64,000 bases of DNA from G963676795 sp963677215. GTDB lineage: Bacteria; Desulfobacterota; Desulfuromonadia; Desulfuromonadales; Geopsychrobacteraceae. A program made the translations under genes and the position numbers. The notes under the pieces were generated by a model that was given only the letters and a program-made list of their open reading frames with translations, ran no database searches and was not told the origin of the DNA. The first letter of the stretch is position 1. Every line of letters starts with the position of its first letter. The stretch is taken from positions 4,030,001-4,094,000 of the forward strand of contig OY781919.1 in NCBI GenBank assembly GCA_963677215.1, given 5' to 3'. Shown piece by piece: positions 8,956-17,533 of the stretch.

Positions 8956-10908
8956 TCAGGCTCCGAACTTGACCCAGGCCTGTTTGCCGTACTTGATGGT
9001 CCGCCCGGCTGCCGGATACTGATCGACGACCCGTCCGCTGCCGGATAGCTTCAGATTGAGGTTCTTGTCTTTCATGATGCGCAGAACCTCGCGATAACTC
9101 ATGCCGTTGAAGTTTGGCATCATCAACCCGTCGTTGTTATTAACCTCTTGCAGCAGCGGTGCCAGATCCGGTAGAGGAGTGGCATCAGCCGCCACAGTGG
9201 CCAGCATCTCAACATGACCGGCTGGAAGAATATCCAGATGGGCGAGGGCCTGACGGGCAAAGGTCGCGAACACAGGCGCTGCAACGACACCGCCATAGGC
9301 CATTCCCTGGGGCTCATCGATCGTCACCGAAATGACCAGCGCCGGATTATCCGCAGGGACGATGCCGACAAAGGAAGAGACCATCTTGTCCGGTGAGTAG
9401 CCGCCGGTGACCGGATCAACCTTCTGCGCCGTTCCTGTCTTGCCGGCAACCTGATAGCCTTCGATTGCGGCCATGGGAGCGGTCCCCCCCTTCTCTGTGA
9501 CCGAGACCATCATCTTCCGCACCCGATTTGCCGTAGCTTCAGAAACGACTCTGCGCCTGACCGTCGGCAGGTGACGATCAAGAACAGTCCCGTCAGCATC
9601 TACAACCTTCTCAACCAGGTAAGGTTCCATCAGCAGACCGCCGTTGGCGATTGCCGAAATGGCGGTGGCAATCTGCAGTGGAGTCACTGACAACCCCTGC
9701 CCAAAGGAGATCGCTGCCAGATCGATCTCGAACCAGTTTGACGGTGGCCTGACCAGTCCTGTCACCTCACCCGGGAGATCTACCCCGGTCTTTTCTCCGA
9801 ATCCGAAATCACGGATGTAGGAATAGAATTTCTCCCTTTCAAGAGCCTTGCCGAGCTTGGCAAAACCGATATTGCTGCTGACCTTGAGCATTTCGGTCAG
9901 GGTCAGGTATTTGTACTTCTTGTTATGGTCACGGATGATTTTACCGCCAACCTCAAAACTGCCGTTTTCGCAATAGATCTTCTGCCCGGGAGTGACGATA
10001 CCTTCTTCCAGGGCTGCAGCCAGCAGAATCGGCTTGAACGTCGAACCGGGTTCATAGACATCAGTGACAGCTCTGTTGCGCCGTTTTGATGCGCGGAACT
10101 TGCCAGCCCGGTTCGGATCGTAATCAGGGACGCTGGCCAGGGCGAGGATGCGGCCGCTGGCCGGTTCCATCACAACAATGGTTCCACTGCTGGCCCGCGC
10201 TTCCTTGACAGCCTTGCTCAGCTCCCGCTCGGCGATGTACTGCAGGGAAAGATCGAGGGTCAGATACAGGTCATTGCCCGGCTTGCCGCCGACGACCTTC
10301 TGGTCTTCACTAGCCAGGCCACGGCCACGCGCATCCTTGAAGGAGACCAGTCGCCCCGGTTCCCCCTCCAGCAGCTGATCATACTTCAGCTCGATCCCCT
10401 CAAGCCCGCGGGGATCAAGTCCGGTAAACCCGATGACATGTGATCCGACCGTTGACTGCGGATAGTAACGCTTCGGCTCCGTAACGAAATAAAGGCCGGG
10501 CAACTTCAGTTGCTTGACCTTTTCAGCCAGCTGAGGAGTCAGTTTTCTTTGAATCCAGACAAAGCGCCTCTTCTCCGACAGCTGCCGGGTCAGATCCTTT
10601 TTGGGGCTGTCCAGCACAGGAGCCAGCATCGCGGCGGTTTCTGCCGGGTTTTCAATCTGTGACGGATCGGCGTAAAGAGACTCAGCGTTGACACTGACGG
10701 CGAGAGTATCCCGGTTGCTATCAAAAACACTCCCCCGCTGCGGCGCCAGGGCGACGACTCGCTGACGTTGCTGATCGGCGCGGTCCTGAAGATCCGGCGC
10801 CTTGACGACATGCAGATGAACAGCACGGCCGGCGATCGCCAGAAAAAGCAGAATAAAAAAAGCTCCGAATATGCGGATGCGGATCTGGGTGCCGCGCTCC
10901 GTAGCCAT
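8956..10908 (-). CDS. ftsI: Septal class B penicillin-binding protein (FtsI type) with C-terminal PASTA domain
   Basis: Peptidoglycan transpeptidase, anchored in the inner membrane with its catalytic domain in the periplasm. The 650-residue product has one N-terminal membrane span (about residues 12-30), a dimerisation domain, and a transpeptidase domain with the three active-site motifs: STFK at 289-292, SSN at 344-346 and KTGTAQK near 480. The last 60 or so residues form a single PASTA domain, so this is the FtsI/SpoVD layout common in the group. It directly abuts ftsL and precedes murE, so septal function is a safe inference. Confidence 0.94.
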   Translation of the reverse strand: MATERGTQIRIRIFGAFFILLFLAIAGRAVHLHVVKAPDLQDRADQQRQRVVALAPQRGSVFDSNRDTLAVSVNAESLYADPSQIENPAETAAMLAPVLDSPKKDLTRQLSEKRRFVWIQRKLTPQLAEKVKQLKLPGLYFVTEPKRYYPQSTVGSHVIGFTGLDPRGLEGIELKYDQLLEGEPGRLVSFKDARGRGLASEDQKVVGGKPGNDLYLTLDLSLQYIAERELSKAVKEARASSGTIVVMEPASGRILALASVPDYDPNRAGKFRASKRRNRAVTDVYEPGSTFKPILLAAALEEGIVTPGQKIYCENGSFEVGGKIIRDHNKKYKYLTLTEMLKVSSNIGFAKLGKALEREKFYSYIRDFGFGEKTGVDLPGEVTGLVRPPSNWFEIDLAAISFGQGLSVTPLQIATAISAIANGGLLMEPYLVEKVVDADGTVLDRHLPTVRRRVVSEATANRVRKMMVSVTEKGGTAPMAAIEGYQVAGKTGTAQKVDPVTGGYSPDKMVSSFVGIVPADNPALVISVTIDEPQGMAYGGVVAAPVFATFARQALAHLDILPAGHVEMLATVAADATPLPDLAPLLQEVNNNDGLMMPNFNGMSYREVLRIMKDKNLNLKLSGSGRVVDQYPAAGRTIKYGKQAWVKFGA

Positions 10909-11223
10909 TTAGTTGATCCGGATGACTTGCCCAGGAGCCGGCTCTCTCAGCCCAAGCTTTCTGGCTTTTTCGGCAATCCTCTCATCCTGTGCCAGATAAG
11001 CCGCTTCCAGCTCCAGGGCTTTGATCTGACGCTGCCCTTCACGGATCTCCCGCTCCAGTTTTGAAATATCGTACTCCAGGCTGATTGCATGAATTCGCGA
11101 CCAGACGAACAGCAGAGCGAGGACGGAGACCAGAATGATAGAAACCAGCACCGACACAAGGCGGGGCCGATAGAATGAAAAACCACTTATTTTAACAATT
11201 GCTTGCGGCATCGCCTGAGACAT
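10909..11223 (-). CDS. ftsL: Cell division protein FtsL
   Basis: Small bitopic membrane protein, 104 residues. A short cytoplasmic N-terminus is followed by one membrane span (about 23-42) and a periplasmic heptad-rich coiled coil (about 50-85) ending in the sequence around LGLREPAPGQV. That architecture and the position between rsmH and the septal PBP identify FtsL; sequence conservation in the family is poor. GGAGG precedes the ATG. FtsL would pair with FtsB/FtsQ to activate the FtsW-FtsI pair encoded nearby. Confidence 0.9.
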   Translation of the reverse strand: MSQAMPQAIVKISGFSFYRPRLVSVLVSIILVSVLALLFVWSRIHAISLEYDISKLEREIREGQRQIKALELEAAYLAQDERIAEKARKLGLREPAPGQVIRIN

Positions 11224-11247
11224 TGGACCTCCCCTTTCTCCATGCCC

Positions 11248-12189
11248 TCAGCAGCGCTCTACAGCTCTCAAAACCGCGCTGCGCGACCTGACATTATTTT
11301 CAATTTCAACATCTGTGGCCTTGACCCCCTTGCGGGTGAGCAGCCTGACCTCCGGCTGCCTGTTGCATTGACAGACCGGCAGGCGTGGTGGACAGATACA
11401 GCCCGTTGCCCGTTCACGAAACAACTGTTTGACGATACGGTCCTCAAGAGAATGAAAGCTGATAACAACCAGTCGACCTCCCGGCTTCAACAGATCTATC
11501 GCGGCATCAACCCCTCTTTTAACCTGACCAAGCTCGTCGTTAATCTGAATCCTCAGAGCTTGAAAAACCCGGGTCGCAGGATGAATCCTTCCCGGCTTAC
11601 GTCCTCCGGGAACCGTATCCCTGACCAGTTCGGCCAGTTGTCGGGTCGTCAGCAGCGGCTCCTCATCGCGAACTGTAACAATCTTCCTGGCGATGCGCCT
11701 GCTGAAGCGCTCCTCACCATATTCAAAAAAGACCCGTATCAACTCTTCCTCATCCGCCTGTTGCAGATACTCGGCCGCGGTCAACCCGGCAGTCGGGTTC
11801 ATGCGCATATCGAGTGGTGCATTCAAACGGAAGGAGAAACCCCGGTCAGCGGTATCAAGCTGATGGGACGAGACGCCCAGATCGAGCAGCATACCATCCA
11901 ACTTATCGATCCCCAGCTCGGCCAGAACATCGGAAGCCCTGTCAAAGGTGGTGTGATGCAGAGAGACTTGCGCGGCGTAGGGCTCAAGAACCTTCGCAGC
12001 CGCCTCCAACGCGCTCGGGTCACGGTCAAGACCGATCAGACGAAGTCCATGTGCTGCCTGGAGAATCAAACGGGAATGGCCGGCACCACCCAGCGTGCCA
12101 TCGAGGTAGACACCCCCCTCATGCGGCTGAAGGTAATGCAAAACCTCGTTCGGCATAACCGATTCATGTTCAAAGACCAGATCCGCCAT
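11248..12189 (-). CDS. rsmH: 16S rRNA (cytosine-1402-N4) methyltransferase RsmH
   Basis: SAM-dependent methyltransferase (MraW) acting on C1402 of 16S rRNA. The 313-residue product shows the conserved start HESVMPNEVL, the DGTLGGAGHS SAM loop, the LLDLGVSSHQLD motif, RGFSFR and the C-terminal SFHSLEDRIVK motif. Its ATG overlaps the mraZ stop by one base (TGATG). Interestingly, the partner 2'-O-methyltransferase for the same nucleotide, RsmI, is also encoded in this window (22,543-23,385). Confidence 0.97.
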   Translation of the reverse strand: MADLVFEHESVMPNEVLHYLQPHEGGVYLDGTLGGAGHSRLILQAAHGLRLIGLDRDPSALEAAAKVLEPYAAQVSLHHTTFDRASDVLAELGIDKLDGMLLDLGVSSHQLDTADRGFSFRLNAPLDMRMNPTAGLTAAEYLQQADEEELIRVFFEYGEERFSRRIARKIVTVRDEEPLLTTRQLAELVRDTVPGGRKPGRIHPATRVFQALRIQINDELGQVKRGVDAAIDLLKPGGRLVVISFHSLEDRIVKQLFRERATGCICPPRLPVCQCNRQPEVRLLTRKGVKATDVEIENNVRSRSAVLRAVERC

Positions 12190-12632
12190 CAGAAGCCCAG
12201 ATCCGCCAGAAGTTGAGGATCGGTCTCAAGGACAGCCTCATCTTCAGCAATCTTGTTGAGGTAAGCTTCACGGCTCCAGATTTCAATCTTGTCAAGTACG
12301 CCGACAACAACAGCATCGCCGTCGATATTGCGTGATTCACGCAAGGACTGAGGAATCTGAATCCGCCCCTGGGCATTGAATGTACATTCCTTGGCGGGTG
12401 CGATACGGGCTCTCATCGCCGTATCGCGACTGACTCCGGCCGGCATATTCAGGACATTCTGACGAATCTTCTCCCATTGGGCCGGCGGATATGCGATCAA
12501 ACCATCCTTGATCCGGGTCACAACCAGACTGTCACTGGAGTAAACATCAGACAGCTCAACGCGAAATTCAGACGGAATACTGACCCGTCCTTTCGCATCA
12601 ACACTGACATGATATTCACCGTTAAAGTTCAA
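12189..12632 (-). CDS. mraZ: MraZ, transcriptional regulator and first gene of the dcw cluster
   Basis: AbrB-fold DNA-binding protein of 147 residues with the two MraZ repeats, seen as DAKGRVSIPSEFR near residue 13 and the second copy as AQGRIQIPQSLRE near residue 90. Family members form rings and repress their own operon by binding short direct repeats upstream. The start codon is TTG (12632-12630) with GAGGTG five to six bases upstream; no ATG fits the conserved MNFNGEYHVSVD start. The ribosome site lies inside one of the candidate operator repeats described separately. Confidence 0.95.
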   Translation of the reverse strand: MNFNGEYHVSVDAKGRVSIPSEFRVELSDVYSSDSLVVTRIKDGLIAYPPAQWEKIRQNVLNMPAGVSRDTAMRARIAPAKECTFNAQGRIQIPQSLRESRNIDGDAVVVGVLDKIEIWSREAYLNKIAEDEAVLETDPQLLADLGF

Positions 12633-12635
12633 TTT

Positions 12636-12661
12636 GACACCTCATTGCACAATTTGACACC
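12636..12661 (-). promoter_or_regulatory. Candidate MraZ operator: three GTG-core repeats at 10-bp steps
   Basis: Reading the minus strand, GGTGTCAAAT, TGTGCAATGA and GGTGTCAAAT follow each other exactly every 10 bp from 12661, so a GTG core recurs once per helical turn. A further GGTGTC sits 31 bp upstream (12692-12687) inside the promoter spacer. Known MraZ operators are direct repeats of a short G-rich core at 10-bp spacing. Here the last repeat overlaps the ribosome site. Assignment to MraZ is inference from pattern and position. Confidence 0.6.
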
Positions 12662-12672
12662 GAATTGATAGA

Positions 12673-12701
12673 AATATAGCCGTGGAGACACCGACTGTCA
12701 A
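12673..12701 (-). promoter_or_regulatory. Sigma-70 promoter of the dcw cluster
   Basis: On the minus strand TTGACA (12701-12696) is followed after 17 bp by TATATT (12678-12673). That is a full -35 and a near-consensus -10 at optimal spacing, about 40 bp upstream of the mraZ TTG. Start of transcription would be near 12666. It is the only strong promoter seen for the whole mraZ-to-murC run. Confidence 0.8.
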
Positions 12702-12940
12702 GGACAAATCAGTACCAATCAAAGAACTTCACAAGCCCGTAAATGCTCGATTTAGATTCATTTTTCCCGCCTGAGAAATCAGCAGAATGGGAGGACCTGC
12801 GGAGTGTCAAAAGCCCCTTGAAAGAGATCTCAACAAGGGGCTAGAAACCCTGAATCATTGACTTTTTTCAGAAAAATCAAATGAGAAAAAAAGGCAGGAG
12901 ATAACTTTTTCAGACAAAAAACGGGGTTTTCAGACTGGAG
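12702..12940. other. Intergenic region between mraZ promoter and corC-like gene
   Basis: No convincing reading frame. It is AT-rich with several T or A runs and holds one hairpin (12812-12842, listed separately) that fits the 3' end of the corC-like gene. Nothing else recognisable was found. Confidence 0.6.
12808..12842 (-). terminator. Hairpin downstream of the corC-like gene
   Basis: Stem AGCCCCTTG (12812-12820) pairs with CAAGGGGCT (12834-12842), nine perfect base pairs around a 13-base loop. On the minus strand only four T residues follow, so it is a modest intrinsic terminator about 100 bp after the upstream gene and 110 bp before the dcw promoter. Confidence 0.5.
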
Positions 12941-14206
12941 CTATTCAACATGCGCAGCGTCAAGGAGAACCATTTCAACCTCTTCAATACGTCTTTCTTC
13001 CATACGCCGGACGCGAAAAACAATGCCGGTCTCTTCACAGACATCTCCCTCACTGGGAATCTTGCCCATCACCTGCAACAGATGGCCGGCCAGAGTCGTA
13101 ACATGCTCTTCCGGCAGAGACAGATTGAAACGGCGATTGACCTCACGTAGCGGGATCGACGCATCAATCAGGAATTGACGAGGGCCAATCTCTTTGAAGT
13201 CGACAACCTCTTCATCATGCTCGTCCTGAATGTCGCCGACAATCTCCTCGACGACATCCTCAAGCGTCACAATCCCCTCTACCCCGCCGTACTCATCAAC
13301 GACAATCGCCAGATGTTCATGCTTGACCCGAAAGCTCTGCAACAGAACCGCAATCCGTTTCGACTCAGGCACGTAATAAGGGGGACGGCAGAGCTGTTTA
13401 AGAGAAAAGGCTTCAGTATTGTCGATATAATCGAGGACATCCTTGGCATGCACAACACCAACCAGATTATCGAGATTATCCCTATAAACGGGAAAACGCG
13501 AATGCTTGAGCTCGCGAATAACCGCCAGAACCTCATCGAATCCGGTATTAACCTCCAGACCGGCGACCTCGGTTCGGGGGATCATGACATCGCGCACTCG
13601 GATTTCCGACAGGTCGAAGATGCCGTGCAGCATCCGCTTCTGTTCGGCCGCCACAACGCCAGACTCCTCGCCGACCTCAATCATCGCCTTGATCTCGTCC
13701 TCAGAGACTGAGAGCGATTCAGCCGCCCCCTTGCGCAAAAAGCTGGTCAGCAGCCTCGAAACCGATGACACGACAAAAACAATGGGATTCAGAACGTACA
13801 GAATCAGACGAATCGGAGCCAGGACGAGAAAAGAGACCTTTTCAGGGTATTGGGCCGAGTAGGTCTTGGGACAGACCTCGGAAAAAATCAACAGCAAGGG
13901 GGTCAAAATAACAACCGTCGCCCACTCCCCATCGGCACCGAACAGCTCAACAAACAAGCCGGTTGCAATGACCGAAGCCGCTATATTGACCAGATTGTTA
14001 CCAACCAGAATACCGCTGAGCAGATGATCCGGCTTGTCAAGCAATGCGGCGAGCTTGTCAGCCCGTGGCCGCTTGCTCTGCTGCAGAAAACGGACACGCA
14101 GTTTATCAAGGGAAAGCAGCGCTGTCTCTGAGCCGGAGAAGAAACCGGAAAATCCCAACAGGAAAAGCAGAGCCAGCAACCGCCAGGTTATCTCATCCGA
14201 CATCAT
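12941..14206 (-). CDS. CNNM/CorC-family membrane protein with CBS pair
   Basis: The 421-residue product has an N-terminal DUF21 (CNNM) membrane domain with four spans (about residues 5-165, including GFFSGSETALLSLDKLR), then two CBS domains (about 200-330, with VRDVMIPRTEV and VVDEYGGVEGIVTLEDVVEEIVG), then a C-terminal CorC/HlyC domain. Proteins of this build are implicated in Mg2+/Co2+ efflux or divalent metal homeostasis; older names include hemolysin-like. Substrate cannot be read from sequence. It diverges from ligA. Confidence 0.9.
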   Translation of the reverse strand: MMSDEITWRLLALLFLLGFSGFFSGSETALLSLDKLRVRFLQQSKRPRADKLAALLDKPDHLLSGILVGNNLVNIAASVIATGLFVELFGADGEWATVVILTPLLLIFSEVCPKTYSAQYPEKVSFLVLAPIRLILYVLNPIVFVVSSVSRLLTSFLRKGAAESLSVSEDEIKAMIEVGEESGVVAAEQKRMLHGIFDLSEIRVRDVMIPRTEVAGLEVNTGFDEVLAVIRELKHSRFPVYRDNLDNLVGVVHAKDVLDYIDNTEAFSLKQLCRPPYYVPESKRIAVLLQSFRVKHEHLAIVVDEYGGVEGIVTLEDVVEEIVGDIQDEHDEEVVDFKEIGPRQFLIDASIPLREVNRRFNLSLPEEHVTTLAGHLLQVMGKIPSEGDVCEETGIVFRVRRMEERRIEEVEMVLLDAAHVE

Positions 14207-14332
14207 GACCCCGGGAAAGCAGATTGCTAAGAACAGAATTTATTTGAACTATTACCATAGCTGAACGCCAGAATAATACCATTTAATTGTTCAATGTGAA
14301 GCTGAAAGTGCCATCTTAAACCCATGGTTGTC

Positions 14333-14361
14333 TTGCACGCTCATTTGCGGCGTGATATAAG
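14333..14361 (+). promoter_or_regulatory. Sigma-70 promoter of ligA-acyP
   Basis: TTGCAC (14333-14338) and TATAAG (14356-14361) are separated by 17 bp and lie 27 bp upstream of the ligA ATG. A GCGGAGGA ribosome site follows at 14377-14384. Confidence 0.7.
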
Positions 14362-14387
14362 CCGACAAAACCCAAGCGGAGGATACA

Positions 14388-16424
14388 ATGACGGAAACCG
14401 GCCAGGCCCAACCCGAGGAAACAAGCAGGCAAGAGCATGCCCAGCTCTCTACACAGCTGCACCATCACAGCTATCTCTACCATAGCCTCGACCGACCGGA
14501 GATCAGCGATGCCGAGTATGATCGCCTGCTCAAGCGCCTCCTTGAACTGGAAAAACAGTATCCTCAACTGATCACCCCCGATTCCCCGTCGCAGCGGGTG
14601 GGCAGTGCCCCCCTCGACCGTTTTCCGGAAGCGACCCACGCCAGCCCGATGCTCTCGCTGGAAAATGCCTTTAACGCTGAGGACTTGCGGGACTTCGACG
14701 CCAGGGTCAAACGTTTTCTCTCGCGCAGTGAAGATATTGAATATATCTGCGAACCGAAGCTCGACGGTGTCGCCATAGCCCTGACCTACGAAAATGGCAT
14801 CCTGGTCCGTGGGGCAACCCGCGGCAACGGCACAACCGGCGAAGAGATCACCCAGAACGTCCGCACCATTCAGGCGATTCCTCTCAGGCTTAAAGAACAC
14901 TCCCCGGACCAACTCGAGATTCGCGGTGAGATCTACATGGAACTCGCCGCCTTCCGCAGACTCAACGAGCTGCGGCGCGAAGAAGGCGAAACAACCTATG
15001 CCAATCCGCGCAACCTGACCGCCGGCAGCCTGCGCCAGCTCGATTCTCGGCTTACCGCTGCTCGGCCGCTGACGATAAGTTGTTATGGCATCGGCGCAAA
15101 TTCTTCGCCGACCCAGACCACCCATTTCGAATTACTTCAGGATCTCTCCAGTTGGGGGATGAAGGTCAACCTGGACATTGTCCAGGTCGCCTGCAATATC
15201 GAGCAGGTGATAGAACGCTATCAACAATTACAGGCAATCCGCGACGAACTGCCATATGAAATCGACGGCATGGTCGTCAAGGTCAACAGACTGGCCCTGC
15301 AGCAGGAGCTCGGAGAAAAGAGCCGCACACCACGCTGGGCAATTGCCTGCAAGTTCCCCGCACGCCAGGAAGAGACCGTCATCGAATCGGTACGTCTGCA
15401 GGTCGGCAGGACCGGAGCTGTCACCCCGGTAGCCAACCTGCGCCCGGTCAACGTCAGCGGCGTCATGGTTTCAAGCGCAAGCCTGCACAACTGGGACGAG
15501 ATCAGCCGTCTCGATGTCAGGATCGGCGACAGCGTCATCGTTGAGCGGGCCGGTGACGTCATCCCCGATATCGTCAAGGTCATCACTGAAAAACGCACCG
15601 GCAACGAACAGATCGTCCCGGAGCCGACCAGCTGTCCGGTCTGCGGTTCGCCCGTCAGCCGGGAAAGCAACGAGGTCGTCCCCCGCTGCCAGGGGGCTGA
15701 CTGCCCGGCCAAGCTCAAGGAAGCCCTCAAGCATTACGCTTCGCGCACAGCGATGGATATCGACGGTCTGGGGGAGCGCTACATCGATCAGCTACTCAAC
15801 CTGAAACTGCTCGGCAGCATCGCCGACCTGTACCGCCTGACCAAAGAAGACCTGTTCCGCTTTGAGCGGATGGGCGACAAACTGGCTGAAAACCTGCTCA
15901 CAGCTATCGAAGCGAGCAAACAGCGCCCGCTGGAGAACTTTATTTTCGCCCTCGGTATCCGCCATGTCGGCAGCCACTTGGCCAAACTGTTGAGTCGCAA
16001 ATTCGGCGGCCTGGATGCTCTCGCAGCAGCCAGCGAGGAGGAGCTCCTGGCCATTCACGAAATCGGACCGCAGGTGGCAGCCAGTGTGGTGCGCTTCTTT
16101 GCCACGCCAAGCAACCGGGAACTGCTTGACCACCTCGTAGAACTAGGAGTCGAGCCACAGACCGGCGCCGACCAGCCGAGCGGCGATCGGCTAGTCGGCA
16201 AAACCCTGGTCTTCACCGGCAGCCTAGAACGGTTCAGTCGCAAAGAGGGGGAAGCCCTGGTCGAAGCGGAAGGTGGCCGGGCAAGCGGCTCGGTCAGCAA
16301 AAAAACCGACTACCTGGTCGCGGGTCCCGGTGCCGGGAGCAAACTGACCAAGGCCCAGGAGCTGGGGGTCAGGGTTTTGAGCGAAGAAGAGTTCCTCCAG
16401 TTGATCGGCAAGGAAGAGGGCTGA
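14388..16424 (+). CDS. ligA: NAD-dependent DNA ligase LigA
   Basis: Seals nicks in replication and repair with NAD+ as adenylate donor. The 678-residue product shows the whole family order: Ia domain with the YHSLDRPEISDAEYD start, adenylation domain with the catalytic lysine in EPKLDGVAIAL (K124), OB fold, a four-cysteine zinc finger (CPVCG and CQGADCP, near residues 415-440), helix-hairpin-helix repeats and a C-terminal BRCT domain from about residue 595. Length is usual. Its stop overlaps the next ATG (TGATG). Confidence 0.98.
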   Translation: MTETGQAQPEETSRQEHAQLSTQLHHHSYLYHSLDRPEISDAEYDRLLKRLLELEKQYPQLITPDSPSQRVGSAPLDRFPEATHASPMLSLENAFNAEDLRDFDARVKRFLSRSEDIEYICEPKLDGVAIALTYENGILVRGATRGNGTTGEEITQNVRTIQAIPLRLKEHSPDQLEIRGEIYMELAAFRRLNELRREEGETTYANPRNLTAGSLRQLDSRLTAARPLTISCYGIGANSSPTQTTHFELLQDLSSWGMKVNLDIVQVACNIEQVIERYQQLQAIRDELPYEIDGMVVKVNRLALQQELGEKSRTPRWAIACKFPARQEETVIESVRLQVGRTGAVTPVANLRPVNVSGVMVSSASLHNWDEISRLDVRIGDSVIVERAGDVIPDIVKVITEKRTGNEQIVPEPTSCPVCGSPVSRESNEVVPRCQGADCPAKLKEALKHYASRTAMDIDGLGERYIDQLLNLKLLGSIADLYRLTKEDLFRFERMGDKLAENLLTAIEASKQRPLENFIFALGIRHVGSHLAKLLSRKFGGLDALAAASEEELLAIHEIGPQVAASVVRFFATPSNRELLDHLVELGVEPQTGADQPSGDRLVGKTLVFTGSLERFSRKEGEALVEAEGGRASGSVSKKTDYLVAGPGAGSKLTKAQELGVRVLSEEEFLQLIGKEEG

Positions 16425-16702
16425 TGAGCAGAGCAACAGCTCAGATTCTTGTGCTGGGACGGGTTCAGGGGGTCGGCTTTCGCTACAGCCTCAAACGCAC
16501 AGCCGACAGCTTTCAGATCTGCGGCTGGTGCCGCAATACCCCGGACGGTCGGGTCGAGGCCCTGCTCTGCGGAGAAAAATCGGCCGTTGATGCGGTTATC
16601 GAGTGGTGTCGGCAGGGACCGGCAATGGCCGCAGTCAGTCATGTCGAGGTCGACTGGAAAAATGCCCAGCAATGGCCAAGCGGCTTCACTATTCTGTGCT
16701 GA
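16424..16702 (+). CDS. acyP: Acylphosphatase
   Basis: Small 92-residue alpha/beta enzyme that hydrolyses acyl phosphates. The signature GRVQGVGFRYS near residue 12 holds the catalytic arginine, and the GWCRNTPDGRVEA stretch holds the catalytic asparagine. It is translationally coupled to ligA by a one-base overlap, with a GGAAGAGGG ribosome site inside the ligA end. It converges with potI 12 bp downstream. A functional link to ligase is not known; the coupling probably reflects compactness. Confidence 0.93.
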   Translation: MSRATAQILVLGRVQGVGFRYSLKRTADSFQICGWCRNTPDGRVEALLCGEKSAVDAVIEWCRQGPAMAAVSHVEVDWKNAQQWPSGFTILC

Positions 16703-16714
16703 CCACCCTCTCAC

Positions 16715-17533
16715 CTAGCTTGGCCGGACCGAGCACTTCTTCTCCTGACGGCTGATGATAATGCCGGACACGATGATCCCGCTGGTCACGACCAACAGAA
16801 TCAGGGTGGCCAGGGCGTTGATTTCAGGGCTGACCCCGAGGCGGACACTGGAATAAACGACCATCGGCAGGGTCGTCGCTCCCGGGCCAGAGACAAAGCT
16901 GGCGATGACCAGATCATCCAACGACAGGGTAAAGGCGAGCAGCCAACCGGAAACGATGGCCGGAGCTATGACCGGCAGAGTGATCTGCAGAAAGACCTTC
17001 CAGGGGCGTGCGCCAAGATCCATCGCCGCCTCTTCCAGCGAAATATCCATATCCCCCAGTCGCGACTGGACGACCACCGTGACATAGGCGGAACTGAAGG
17101 TCACATGAGCCAGCAGGATGGTTGTCATCCCGCGACTTGCCGGCCAACCGGTCAACTGCTGCAGAGCGACGAACAAGAGCAGGATCGACAGACCGATGAT
17201 GACATCCGGCATCACCAGAGGAGCCGCCGTCAAACCGGCCAGATAACCGCGACCACGAAAGCGCCCGAAGCGGGCCAGAGCAAAACCGGTAAACAGGCCG
17301 AGCACAACGGCAAAGCTGGCGTTTAAGGCAGCGATCTTGAGGCTCAGCCAGGCCGCCGAAAGGATCTGGCTGTCATGGATCAGCTCTTTGTACCAGTGCG
17401 TTGAAAAACCACCCCAGACCGTGACCAGCCGCGATTTATTGAACGAATAGACAACCAGCGAAACGATCGGCCCGTAAAGGAAGGCGTAGCCGAAGGCCAT
17501 CATGGTAAAGACATACCAGGAACGGCGGCGCAT
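16715..17533 (-). CDS. potI: Polyamine ABC transporter permease PotI
   Basis: Inner-membrane permease of the putrescine-type importer, 272 residues, about six membrane spans. It carries the binding-protein-dependent transport signature near residue 170 (EEAMDLGARPWKVFLQITLP), which contacts the ATPase. It starts right after the potH stop behind GGGGGAG. It is the last gene of the four-gene transporter operon and converges with acyP. PotC is the alternative name; the operon is closer to PotFGHI than PotABCD. Confidence 0.9.
   Translation of the reverse strand: MRRRSWYVFTMMAFGYAFLYGPIVSLVVYSFNKSRLVTVWGGFSTHWYKELIHDSQILSAAWLSLKIAALNASFAVVLGLFTGFALARFGRFRGRGYLAGLTAAPLVMPDVIIGLSILLLFVALQQLTGWPASRGMTTILLAHVTFSSAYVTVVVQSRLGDMDISLEEAAMDLGARPWKVFLQITLPVIAPAIVSGWLLAFTLSLDDLVIASFVSGPGATTLPMVVYSSVRLGVSPEINALATLILLVVTSGIIVSGIIISRQEKKCSVRPS

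Noticed and set aside
14316..15125. 269-codon open frame opposite the start of ligA
   Set aside because: Overlaps the ligA promoter and catalytic domain in antisense; no domain or start signal.
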